Assembly: GCA_022432975.1 (NCBI GenBank)
Contig: CM039505.1
Coordinates: 20,343,338-20,407,337, forward strand
From: Begonia masoniana
Lineage: Eukaryota; Streptophyta; Magnoliopsida; Cucurbitales; Begoniaceae
Direction: 5' to 3'
Length of the DNA: 64,000 nucleotides
Made by a program: the position numbers and the translations under genes. How positions within the stretch are numbered: the stretch's first letter is position 1; every line of letters starts with the position of its first letter. Shown in pieces: positions 44,171-55,646 of the stretch. The notes under the pieces were generated by a model, which saw only the letters and a program-made list of their open reading frames with translations, ran no database searches and was not told the DNA's origin.

Positions 44171-46669
44171 GTCTCTGATCTCTCACTTGGCTGTTCGAGC
44201 TCTCGCACAGAGTTGTGCACAGTCGCGTGCACAGATAGAGGTCTTTGATCTCCCGCTAAACTTGTCTGATCTCTCCTCTTGATTCAAAAAAAATTGTACA
44301 CGAGATTGCTCAGATTGGGGACTCGAGCATGAGTCTTCTCATTCATTGTAGAGTTGTTATTCCACAAAGTTTTACAAATAGGAAACTGCTGCTTCCGGTT
44401 AAAAGCTTTACTTTTCCTTCTTTGCTCGAAAAAGAACTGTGATTTTGTTTATGGGTCTCTCTCATGTGCTTACCGAGATGAACAATTGTGGTTTTTCCCC
44501 AATGATTGACCCTTTATACAAAGTTCATGAATTTCATTGACAAATTATTCTCTTAACTGATTTTTCTTCGCTAATGACCTGACAATTTGAACAATCATGA
44601 TTTTATTGAAGACTATTCTTTTACATGATGTTTCTCATCTTTTTTGAGAATTAGATCCTAAAATAGAGTAAACCTCATTTGGATTTAATAGAAATAACCT
44701 AAAAACTACGCACAAAACAAATAATTAAAAACCAAACCAAGCCAAAACTAAATGAATAAAACAAAAAAACAAAGTTCGATTTTTCTTCAGTTTTTCAGCT
44801 CAATCGGTTCGGTTTCAGTCTTCTTTTCTAAAAACCAAACCGAGTCGGTTTGGTTCCAATTTGGCTCAAAACTGAACCGAGTTAGTTTGGTTCTAATTTG
44901 GCTCAAAATCAAACCGAACTGAACTGATTCTACCCCTACTTCTTGTTGTATGGTCCAAGAGGAAGAGTTGATTTTAATTCTTTTGAGCAAATTGATGACA
45001 ATCAATGTTAATTGTTGAGATATGGTTATGTAGAATCGCACCTTCTTGTGGTTCTATCAATTTTTGTTTGGTTCAGATTGTTTGGATGAATTCTCTAATA
45101 TTGTGGAGCTATCTTTTTCAAATAATGATGAGGAAGTTCCACCTCAAGACGTAAAGCCTTAACTTTAGAGGATTTGCATCTCTTGGTGGATGGGAAGCCT
45201 TTCATTTTGCATAGTCGAGATGAAACTTTTCAAATGGAGGAAATGATTATAGAGAAATGTGAAGACGTGTTCCTTACACTAACCATGGAATGGAAAAATA
45301 ATCATGAAGGGGTTCTTTTTATACTTGAGAGGTAGAGTTTCAAAACAAGCCTTTAGTTTTAAAGAGGTTACAAAAAAAGAATGAGGAACTTGATAGTCAA
45401 GAACAAGTTTATAGAAGGGAAGCAAGGTTGGAGAAGCTCCTTGAGGGATGTCCTTATATCTAAATTGCAAGATTTGGGAAACAATCAAATTAGATGTTGC
45501 TTCCTCAAAAAGGTACGTGCCACTAAAAGAAATGAATGCTTGGAAATTCCTTTGATATTGGTACTGATTTAAAATTTTGGGAAAAAAAAATCTTGGTGTT
45601 GTGGTTGAGGATGACAATTTTAAAAACAAATTTCATCAGTGGCTAAAGATTTTTGGTTGCCTAATTCTTAAGCTAAAGAGTTAATTAACCAAAACTTACT
45701 TGGTGTTAAACCTAATAGCTATTTTTGGAAAGGAAATTCTTATGCCAAATGGATAAGCCTATTATTTTCAACAAGAACACTACTTTATTGGCATTTGGGA
45801 AAAGAGCATTGTTACAAGCAAAGGAAAGCTCATCTATTACAACAATCAAAAACAATTTTAAGGAGTTGTAACTCTTTTTTTGAGCTCCTTAGTGAAGTCG
45901 AGTCTTATGCTTGACTAATCTTTTGTTGTAGTTGATGAAGCTAAGACGGAAAAAAAGTAGAGGCAGTATGCAAGAGATATGGTAGATGATACCCAATTTG
46001 GAAGGGACATTTTTCCTTTTGAGTTTGTTGTTGATTGTTTGGTTTGGTAAGGAATTTGAATATTTTTATTTGCTTATTGGTTTGGATATTATGAATTCAT
46101 AGTTGAGAATGATAATGTTTTGATTTATAACCCACTTATTCAATATAGAGAGCTATGTTTGCAAAATAATGGTGCCCAGACTTATCGATTGGAGTGACTC
46201 TAATCAAAGAATATGCTACTTAAATCAGGTCAAATAAATTGTACAAGGTTTTGATAGAATATTACTTGTGGATATCTTTGATGTAAGTTGAGCACACGGT
46301 TGGAGAGGAATACACCAAGTACATCATGGCTAACGTACAAATGTACCTTCTTGGTGTGTGCGTGCCTATGTTGGTCCCATGTCTTCCATTGAATATGTGT
46401 AGCTTGGACTTGTTTTTTATGGCTATCCACTACAACTAGAGAATAATCTTCCTTGTTGTGCTCGGATTAAATTGCAAGGGTTTCATAAGGAAGTTGAATT
46501 GAAGCAAGCCATAGATCTGAGCTCTTGTCCAAAATTAACTTCAAGGTGACTTTTATATCAGATGATTCAAACAATTTGGTTTGTAAACTAAAGAAATTCA
46601 TTTACGAGCTTAAGAAAATCTCTCCTCAATGGTGTTACAAGTTTCATCGTACCTTATCTCTATTGATAT
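44171..46669. other. Degenerate DNA, no intact feature
   Basis: No supported gene. Around 44790-44940 the strand is rich in GGTTCGGTTT and AACCGAACTGAACTG and ends ATTCTACCCCTA, as in hAT-type non-autonomous elements, but I could not pair two ends. Around 46265-46450 lies a diverged relative of the end of the 2.4 kb repeat (TTGAGCACACGGTTGGAG..., TAGCTTGGACTTG). Confidence 0.45.
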
Positions 46670-47430
46670 TAGGGTGGGCAAAACAGGCCAGAACCCACAA
46701 GTAAAATTGACCTTCGCGGTTCAGTTTGGTTTGGCCCGATTTTTCCAGTGTGTCAAACGGTTAACGATTTGTGGATATCCAACACCAAGGTTCATGGTTT
46801 GGTTAATAGTTCTAGAGGCCAAAAATCATTCAAACAATTAAAAAATCAAACCTAGGTTAAAGTCAAATCGAAATCGGGCCAAAAACCTAATACTTGCCCA
46901 ACCCATTACATGTTGACCCGACCAAACATGCAAAAGCCATCTACACAGAATGCAGAAGACTTGGGCCCCTGATACCCATTCAATTAAGCCATTCTTTCCT
47001 CACGGCATCTGTGACTTTGTCTTCATCTCTTCGACTCAGATGAATGATGCTCGTGGCTCATCCCTCAATAGTCAGAACCTCCGACTCAAATGCTCAGACT
47101 CAAAACTCATATGCTCATCACTCGTTGCTCATTCGTCGCTCAATGTTCGGCTCCTCCTCATGCTATCGTGTCGACTATTTAGCAAAGATTATTGCAATCA
47201 CAATTCACTTGCTCAAGCAAACTTGGTCATTGACAGATGATCCTAATTGGTACTCAAACTTGCACTCACACAGTAATTTCCACACATAGATTTTTTGTTG
47301 GAAGAGTTATTTTTTCTATTTTTTCCTACTTCATGCTCATAAGATGATATGAAGTCACACACTACTGATATTATACTTAGAGTAAAGAATTTAAAGTCAT
47401 GTTACTTGTTAAGAGTGTTGAGTGTTATAG

Positions 47431-47459
47431 CTGTCCGGGGCGGGTTCGGGGGCGTTACA
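47431..47459 (+). repeat. Possible LTR-end remnant
   Basis: TCCGGGGCGGGTTCGGGGGCGTTACA stands out from AT-rich surroundings and resembles the 3' end of the solo LTR at 56283-59064 (minus strand GGGTTCGGGGGGCGTTACA). It may be the last bases of a deleted LTR; the link is a short match only. Confidence 0.35.
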
Positions 47460-47622
47460 ATAGCTTTTACTATGATTGTTGATATTCTACACACTTGCAC
47501 AGTGCACACTATTGAGTTCTACTAGTTGAGTTCTAGGTTTTCGCTCATTGTGATTCTATGAATGACTGTGAAATTCTGTGCCTACTTGTGTAAAGTATAT
47601 ACTTTGAATTGAATATGAATAA

Positions 47623-48338
47623 TGTAACACCCCTAGTACTGTACCCAAATTACCGTACTATATTATTATTATTATTATTTTTTTAAACTTTGTCCCTATA
47701 CATTAAATCACAATTCTAACAAAACCCTAATCGTAAAACCTAAACGTATAACTTTATTAAAACTGAAAACTAACGTCCGAAAGCTGTAGAATCTTACCTA
47801 GAACGTTGATTGGAGGAAGAAACGTGAAGAACGAAGATCGGTCGGAGGAGAAACGAGCGTCGGCCGTGAGGGATCGTCGTTGGAGAACAGAGAGAAGGCT
47901 CTCTGGTTTTCGCGATGAGAGAAAGAAATGAGGGAGAAGAGGATTTAAGTTATTTTTAAAAAATTGCTTTGGCGAATTACCATTTTGCCCTTACCTCTAT
48001 TTTATATTCGTTTCGTTAATCGGCTAACTATTCGGTTTCACCAAATCTCCTTATTTCACCAATAATTCCAACTTATTATTAGGGTCCCAATAAAACTATC
48101 CGTTCGCAAATCGGACAATGTTTACTATTTTTATTAAAACGTCCTTTATATTACGAGAAACGTAATTACTCGAAATTAAGCGTTATTGCTCCGGAAATTC
48201 TCGTAAATTTCTTAAAATCCATATTAATAATTATGATCCTAACGAAACCTTCTGTTCGTAAAACGGGCTTGATTTGACATATTTATAAAAATATCATTTA
48301 TATTAAAATAGTAATATCCCGAAAAGCCCGGTATTACA
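47623..48338 (-). repeat. Gypsy 3 3' LTR, internally deleted (716 bases)
   Basis: The first 85 bases match 50965-51049 and the rest matches 52887-53517; 1837 bases between are missing. At the break both full-LTR flanks read TTAAAT, leaving one copy, so the loss occurred at a six-base microhomology. The missing part includes the hairpin cluster and the mini-exon. Confidence 0.92.
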
Positions 48339-49744
48339 TTCCACCACCTTCCAATATCGGCCTTAAACTTGTATTCTCTACCTTCGATCTGATCGTACAC
48401 TTCCTTACTAAAGTACTGAGCTTAGTTAAGTCCTTAAATCTCCAATTGATTTACCTAAACTTCTCTATAACTTCGTTGGCTTCGTCTGTAGTCGAGACTC
48501 GTGTCGACCAAAATTTCTATATTCACTCGGGTAACGATTCCTTGTCACTGCATCACCCATAGGATTTCCTTGTCACCTATCTTCCTTGGTAACCTATTGA
48601 CCTTCGGAGACTATTTCGGTACGGGTTTCCTAATTAAGTCCTCATTGTTATACCCTGCAACTATACGACTATAATACTACCTTGTCTACGTGAGTCAAAC
48701 TAGGAGCTACAGTCGCTACTTACTTAGGATCCTTTCTCTTTTATAAATAGCATCCTACGAACGTCATACGTCATTTTAACTATATTGATGAACTTTCCTC
48801 GTTATTTCTTTAATTGAATTCTTCGTACTATCTAAATTATGTTCGTTGGTCTAACTTAAATCTCTATTTGCTCTGAGTATGGCCAAATTTCTAGATTTCC
48901 TCATTGATGTGCTCAAAATTAGTCATTCTAACCTAAGCCATTTATGCATTACTTGGTCTCGGCTTGCCAAACACGAGCTGATCTCTAGAAATTTGCTAAC
49001 CTAGCCTCACTTCTAAGCTTACTTAGATAGTTTCGGTGAAAATTCTCACCCTCTTTATTCTATAAATCGCAAATTTCACAATTTGCATACCTTTACACAC
49101 CAACCTATACTTCCAACCTAACCTCTCATTTAGTCTAACGATCTACGTCACCTTTCCCTAACTCCCTTCGAGGCTATTCCGAGTTCGCCGACTAGTCTAC
49201 TTTCGTTCGCTCCTTCTAGTCAAGTCCCAACTAATCTTCTCAACATTTATTCTAAGTTCAACTCTTGAATTATATCTTAATCTAGATACTCTTAACTTCA
49301 CACGAATCCCCAATATATGAGTTCTACGGTACTCTTTCATCTATTTAAACACACTCCATATATTACAACAATCTAGGGTATCCCTTTATAGGTTTATTTC
49401 TCAACTTTCATCTTTCTTGACTAGTCGTATTCTACTACTCCAAAAGGTTGTCAATTAGACACAATCCCTACCTACTTAAAATCCATATCTCATAGGGTGT
49501 ATTCCTCTAATTGTTACTAAACCCTAGGTGCGCAAACTCCGTTGATTAATCGAACTAATCCTACTAATGTATAACTATATTTCTATATGGCGTTTATTGT
49601 TATATGTGTATCCTATTATCTTCTCTTCGAGGTCCGCCTAGTAATTCCTTCTTACTCACCTATTACTCTCTTCCTTACTAATTTCAGATCTAAATATTTT
49701 ATCTATCATATATATATCATTGTACAAGTAATTTAAATAATACC
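48339..49744. other. Gypsy 3 internal region without recognisable pol
   Basis: About 1.4 kb, pyrimidine-rich on the plus strand, with no frame above 60 codons and no RT, RNase H or integrase motif on either strand. Next to the LTR the minus strand reads GGAAGGTGGTGGAA, a possible polypurine tract. The region could be an unrelated filler, as in large non-autonomous derivatives, or very decayed pol. Confidence 0.6.
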
Positions 49745-50803
49745 TGCAATTATAGAAGGCTGGGCCCCATCGTCGGCGTTGTCAGGCTCGATGAATGCAA
49801 AGACTCTCGGTACAACTTTTCTTTGATCTCGACCCTGATTCGGGCAGTCTTTAACAAAATGGCCTGGTTCTCCACACCAATAGCACACATTTGTGCCTAC
49901 CCTGCACTATCCCCTGTGCTCCCTCTGGCATTTAGGGCAAAGAGGTAACTGAGAAGCCCCTTGTACCTGCTTGTCTTTCCCTCGATCGTTGCCTCCCTCT
50001 AGAGGCCTTTTAACGTCTCTTTGTTGTTGTTGCTGTGGCTGTGCACTCGGCTGCCAGCCTCGGTTCTGTGACTGAGGTCGGATCTCACGAAAGAAGCCCT
50101 TAGCTGGCTCCCTCGATCTAACACAAGTAGCTCTGGCAGCCTCAATATCCAGAGCTCTGGCTGTAATATCTGAATATGGCGCATCAATAATACCTGAGAC
50201 AACCACGTGCATCCAAATCTCCAAATTAAGTCCCTCCATAAAGTGGTGCACCTTCTCCTCGTTATCACTGACAAGAAGCGGGGCAAATCGTGATAAAGCC
50301 TCGAACTTTCGTATATACTCTGCAACTGACCCGGTCTGTTTCAGCTGCGTAAACTCGTTCCTCTTAGCCACCCTCACAGTGCGGCTGAAATACTTATCAA
50401 AGAATATGGCCTTAAACCTATCCCACGTCATAATCATCACGTTTGTTGTAGCTTTAATCGAATCCCACCAAAAACGGGCATCCAATGCCAAGTGAAAGGC
50501 GACAAAAGCAACCTTCTTCCCATTTTCCACCTCCGCATACTCTAGCATATCCTCCATAGTGCGGATCCACTCTTCTGCAACAGTCGGATCCGATGTGCGG
50601 CCGTCAAACACTGGAGGCCGTAGGCTTTGAAGCTTCTGCATACCTTGATTATTAGGCACTACCAAATCTTGGACCCTTTGGTTCTCTCGGTTCACTAAGC
50701 TCTCAATTTGTTGTGCCTGCCAGTCCATGTGCTGAGACTGACGGTCCAGCAAATCAGTTAGCCTATCCAAGGTATCGTCTCGGGCGTCTCTACCTCGAAC
50801 CAT
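49745..50803 (-). pseudogene. gag: Gypsy 3 gag with zinc knuckle (one stop)
   Basis: Starts at 50803 (MVRGRDARDDTLDRLTDLLD), the same start motif as gypsy 2. It shows LRPPVFDGRTSDPTVAEEWI, FWWDSIKATT, RFKAIFFDKYFSRTVR, FTQLKQTGSVAEYIRKFEAL and a Gln-rich hinge. TAG at about 49904-49906 replaces an expected Gln, and the same frame continues through a zinc knuckle CYWCGEPGHFVKDC (about 49850-49890) to ATIAG-type sequence near 49745. With one stop in about 350 codons it is the best preserved gag in the window, fitting a young or trans-mobilised element. It is near the end of the element's coding capacity. Confidence 0.9.
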
Positions 50804-50947
50804 TTTCTATAACTCCTATAAAAATTAAAACAAATAATCCTAAGAAAAAAATCAAATAAAGCAGTAAACATACTTACAGTTGATGAAGGATGGCCGCGTA
50901 GTGGCTGTGCAGTCGAGCAGTCTACAGAATCGATTTTAAAACCCGGG

Positions 50948-50960
50948 GGCTCTGATACTA
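50948..50960 (-). promoter_or_regulatory. Gypsy 3 primer-binding site (tRNA-iMet type, decayed)
   Basis: The minus strand reads TAGTATCAGAGCC four bases inside the 5' LTR; one base differs from TGGTATCAGAGCC. Confidence 0.8.
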
Positions 50961-51224
50961 TAAATGTAACACCCCTAGTACTGTACCCAAATTACCGTAC
51001 TATATTATTATATATATTTTTTTAAACTTTGTCCCTATACATTAAATAGACTCTAGGCGGAACCTAAACCGAAATCGAAACCAGAATCGAAATCGGAATA
51101 AGAATCTATGTTTGGAAACATTTAAAACAACTTAAAACAAATTAAATAAATTAATTAAAACTGTAAAAACAATTAATGAAAACAAATAACTGAGGGAGGG
51201 CAAAACAGTCCAGCCCCGTAACAA

Positions 51225-51500
51225 AAGTGGCAGCGAACAGTCGCTGCAGCATTGCAGCGACTGATCGCTACATTGCTGCAGCTAGCAGCGATCAGTCGCT
51301 GCATTGCTGCAGCGATTGATCGCTGCATTCGCTGCAGCGAGCCGCGATCAGTCGCTGCATTGCTGCAGCGATTGATCGCTGCATGCAGCGATCTGCCAAG
51401 CGATCCTTCGCCACTCCATCTGCTTTCACTTCTTGTTCTCTTATTCTCTACAATTTATACAATTGCTCTCTGGAATCCGAATTCCAGAGAGCAAACACCA
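51225..51500. repeat. GCAGCGATCAGTCGCTGC hairpin cluster in gypsy 3 LTR
   Basis: Overlapping palindromes of GCAGCGATYRRTCGCTGC type fill 51230-51395, and GCTCTCTGGAATCC/GGAATTCCAGAGAGC-type arms lie at about 51464-51494. The cluster is 260-535 bases from the LTR 3' end and matches the one in the solo LTR in kind but with rearranged units. Confidence 0.8.
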
Positions 51501-52552
51501 ACTTTTCTTTCACCTTCCCCTGCACACCAAACACTTCAACACATCTCCCATTTCATCCACAATTACCACTAAACGTACAATTTACACATACTCTAAACGC
51601 ACTTAAACATGTGATAAAACTTTCTAAAAACGAACGGCGTGGATAGCACTAAAAGCCGAGCATAACATTTCCGTACCAATCCTAATACCATTCAAAACAT
51701 TTCTATAACGTTAAATAAAAGCTTTAAATCAAAACATTTTCTATATACAATTTACCAAAACGTTTGAACCATAGAACATAAACCTATCAGCTATACAGAA
51801 CCAGACACCCTAAATTGTTCGTCTATACATTCGTATTATCCATTAAATCCCCAAAATACTTACTCATCCCCACGGGTCAAAACGCACTGACTGCTCAGCA
51901 CACTCCCACGGGCCATTCTCCGTCAACTGCATCATACATCAGGAGGAGGAACGTCGTCCTCACCTGGCTCAATGTCACCTACACCATACAGACATCTATG
52001 AGATAAAAATCTCAGTAAGTTCTAGTAAATGTAAATGCATGCTATGTATATGACTTTATAAATAATGCATTGTTTTCTTTACTTTGCTTTGCTTTGCTCT
52101 GTGGGTGTCACCGAGATCTCAGCCCACTAACCGGAGAGAGCACATCTAGCGGGCGGACTACTCTTTCCAGCTAGAGGAGGGGGGTACACGCTTACAACAC
52201 GTACAGCCGTGCCTGAGCCCTATCTCGCGTGACCTATAAACTGTATACCGAAGGGTCATTTAAACTGTATACCGTAGGGTCATCATTTCTTTGCATTTAC
52301 TTTAAAACATTGTGTGGAAGTTCATTTTCTATGCACAATTCAAAACCATGATGCGTGAACAGTTAATAACAGAATTTAAACACTCAGCATACGTACCATC
52401 AAGACTATAAAGCGATTAAAAGCATAACCTATACAAAACTAATCCTAACTACCCAACCAAAACAATTTAAACTTATACATCTCCAAAATTCCTCGAGACG
52501 ACCTCGACGTACGGTGTAGGCCAATCGGCCAGAGAAGATCACGAGAACTTAC

Positions 52553-52596
52553 CTCGTGTCCAAAGCAGCTCAGCTCCGTCCACGAGCGTTGTGCAC
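52553..52596 (-). promoter_or_regulatory. Putative 44-base leader mini-exon, gypsy 3 LTR
   Basis: The minus strand has TTGCCCTAG before and GACACGAG|GTAAGTTCTCG after. It is the counterpart of 12303-12347. Splicing is inferred. Confidence 0.4.
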
Positions 52597-53618
52597 CTAG
52601 GGCAATTCACAACAATTATCATTAAAATGAGTTTGAACCGTTAATGTCCAAAATAATGAAATCCTTAACCAAGAAAATTCTTCTAAAGCTATAACTTAAT
52701 TAATCGAGGCATTTGAACAACCTATTCGCACTCGATTCTACGAAACATCCAATAACGAGCTTTTTCCAAAAACCCAAAACTCATTAAATTTAACATTTCT
52801 CACAATTAGTTTAACTTCGTCCAATAACGTTTAATACGTCCTTTATATCCATAAACTCGATAAACCTATCAATTTCGAACCTTAAATCACAATTCTAACA
52901 AAACTCTAATCGTAAAACCTAAACGTATAACTTTATTAAAACTGAAAACTAACGTCCGAAAGCTGTAGAATCTTACCTAGAACGTTGATTGGAGGAAGAA
53001 ACGTGAAGAACGGAGATCGGTCGGAGGAGAAACGAGCGTCGGCCGTGAGGGATCGCCGTTGGAGAACAGAGAGAAGGCTCTCTGGTTTTCGCGAGGAGAG
53101 AAAGAAATGAGGGAGAAGAGGATTTAAGTTATTTTTATAAAATTGCTTTGGCGAATTACCATTTTGCCCTTACCTCTATTTTATATTCATTTCGTTAATC
53201 GGCTAACTATTCGGTTTCACCAAATCTCCTTATTTCTCCAATAAGTCCAACTTATTATTAGGGTCCCAATAAAACTATCCATTCGCAAATCGGACCACGT
53301 TTACTATTTTTATTAAAACGTCCTTTATATTACGAGAAACGTAATTACTCGAAATTAAGCGTTACTGCTCCGAAAATTCTCGTAAATTTCTTAAAATCCA
53401 TATTAATAATTATGATCCTAACGAAACCTTCTGTTCGTAAAACGGGCTTGATTTGACATATTTCTTAAAATGTCATTTATATTAAAATAGTAATATCCCG
53501 AAAAGCCGGGTATTACAAATAATGGATTAGATATTCTGGCATTGGATATATTGTCTATTGTATATGGTTTGGATATATTGGCTTTGATTGTTTTACTTTT
53601 ATTCATTTTGAAATTTAA

Positions 53619-55646
53619 ATGGCTAATCGGTATTGGTGTTATAATTATTTATATTATTATATGATGGATTATTCGCATGATGGAAATCATCTTCCTAATT
53701 ACTTAGACAAAGTTGATGATACAAAAAGATTTAAGTATGAAATTTGGAATCATTATAGTAGGATAGCAAATAGTGGCAGAGCTAAATGCAATTATTGTGT
53801 GCAAACTCATGTAGTTCATCTGTAAAAAAATAGGACTTCAAATTTGAGAAAGTATATAACAGTGTGCAAAAGGTTTATGAAAAATATAGATAACAAGCAA
53901 AAGATTTTGGTTTTTAGACCTAACGAGAGCAAAAGTTCTAATGTTTTGACATTTAGTATAATGGGTGTTCGAGAATTTCTTACAAAGATGATGATTATAT
54001 TAGATGAGTTGCCTATTAAATTGGTTGAAAGAAATGATTTAGAAATTTTTGTCTATATTTAAATCCTAAGTTTGTTATGTATTCTAGAAGAATAATTTCA
54101 AGATATTCAAGAAAGAAGGATGTAAGTTGAAAGAATATTTTTTTACAACATCAGAGGGTATGTTTAAACACTGATACATGGACCTCTATTCAAAATTTGA
54201 ATTATATGGATGTGACAGCTCATTACATTGATGAATATTGGATTGTTCAAAAGAAAATTCTGAATTTTTGTATGATTGCAAATCATGAAAGTGAATCTAT
54301 TGGTAAAAAACAAAGAAATGTTTACTAGAGTGGGAGAATGAAAATTTTACGAGTGTTACCATAGATAATGCATCTTTCAATGACGTTGTTACTTCATATT
54401 TGGCTTAAATAGTGAGAAATTGGCAAGAATGATATTAAATGATGATTACATGCGCGTGAGATGTTTTGCACATGTTTTAAATATGACAATTTCTGATGGT
54501 TTAAAGGATCATCACAAGTCAGTAGAAAAGGTATAAAAATTTGTAAGTACGTAAGGTCATCCCTAGAAAGATTGTAACAACTTATATCTCGTGTTGATGC
54601 GGTTATAATTACCTGTAAAGGTAGTTTGTCTCTCGGCATTTCTACTTGATGGAACTTTATGAATTTAATGTTGGCAAGCATTGAGAAGTATGAAACGACT
54701 TTTGAAAAATTAGTAGAAAGTGATAACTCTTTCTTGCTTGAAATAGAAGGGGAATGACTACCCACAATTGAAGATTGATCATATATTCGAGAATATATAA
54801 AATTTTTAAAGGTATTTTATACTATGACTCTTAATGTTTCTTTTTCTCTGCACATTACATCGAATATGTATGTAGGATAAATATGTAATCTGAAGATTGT
54901 TATTGAGACATATGCTTATAATAATGATATGACATTAAGAATAATGACCATAGGAATGCAAAACAAGTTTGATAAATATTGAAGATCTTTTGAAAAAATG
55001 AACATGTTGGTATATGTTGTTGCTGCAAAATAAGATTTTTAAAGCATTGTCTAATTATTTTATTTAGTAGTGAAAGAGCTGTAAATTACTTAAAGCAAGT
55101 AGATGATGTAATTGAAAAGTTATATTCAGAGTATAAATGTGATACAACTAATGAAGATTAGACTTCAAGTGTCCGTGATAGTTTCCAAAGGCCACCAAAG
55201 CTAAAGAGTGCTTTGGGATAAGCTTGGTCTAGTGCAGTGTACTCTATATTTTACGGACATGACCATACTTGTGAGTTAGATGATGAAAATAACATGTCAG
55301 AGATAGAATACTATTTGTCTAAGAAACTAGAGAATTTTTCAGTTAGCGCTGACATATTATCTTGGGAGAAAAGAAGCTCATATAAGTATTCAATTTTGAG
55401 CAAAATAGTGTATATTGATCATTTCAAATTCTCCGTTCGTATCAGAATCTACTTTTAGCTATTATGGTCATGTTTTTAATTCATTTCATAGTTCTCTATC
55501 ACCCAAAATTTTTGCAGCTCTTATTTGCATGTAAAGTTGGCTCAAATCTTTCAATTATTTCAACATTTCTTCACAAATTGATAACGAGTCAAATAGTACT
55601 ATCAAAACTAATGATGAAGGTTTTAGATTGTACCTATTATTTGTAG
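53619..55646 (+). pseudogene. hAT transposase (decayed)
   Basis: Frames, shifted several times, show the hAT order. First a BED zinc finger with KRFKYEIWNHYSRI and KCNYC..H (53740-53820), then the DTWTSIQNLNYMDVTAHYID segment (about 54170-54230), DNASFNDVV (about 54366), RCFAHVLNMTISDGLK (about 54455) and a YETTFEKL segment (about 54690). The C-terminal dimerisation region has YYLSKKLENFSVSADILSW (55305-55365) and FSYYGHVFNSFHSSLSPKIF (about 55450-55510). The transposase would cut and move the element. Many stops and frameshifts make it clearly dead. Later sequence to 56202 is AT-rich with no frame. Confidence 0.85.

Larger units (their letters stand above)
47623..53517 (-). mobile_element. 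Gypsy 3: minus-strand element with gag but no visible pol
   Basis: It begins TGTAACACCCCTAGTACTG and ends AAGCCGGGTATTACA; target duplication AATAA is at 47618-47622 and 53518-53522. The 3' LTR (47623-48338) has an internal deletion; the 5' LTR (50965-53517) is full. A primer site and gag follow the 5' LTR; the remaining 1.4 kb lacks RT, RNase H or integrase motifs. It is probably non-autonomous, relying on enzymes of a related complete element. It sits inside the hAT transposon, and its family gave the solo LTR at 11364-13889. Confidence 0.92.
50965..53517 (-). repeat. Gypsy 3 5' LTR
   Basis: This 2553-base LTR starts TGTAACACCCCTAGTACTG and ends GCCGGGTATTACA in plus reading. It is homologous throughout to the solo LTR at 11364-13889. 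It contains the hairpin cluster (51225-51500), donor-like CTAG|GTAAGATTC near 52975, mini-exon 52553-52596 and an acceptor-like GTGTAG|GTGACAT site before 51978. Confidence 0.93.

Noticed and set aside
44790..44940. Complete non-autonomous hAT element
   Set aside because: Only one end-like segment is convincing; the other end and target duplication are not seen.
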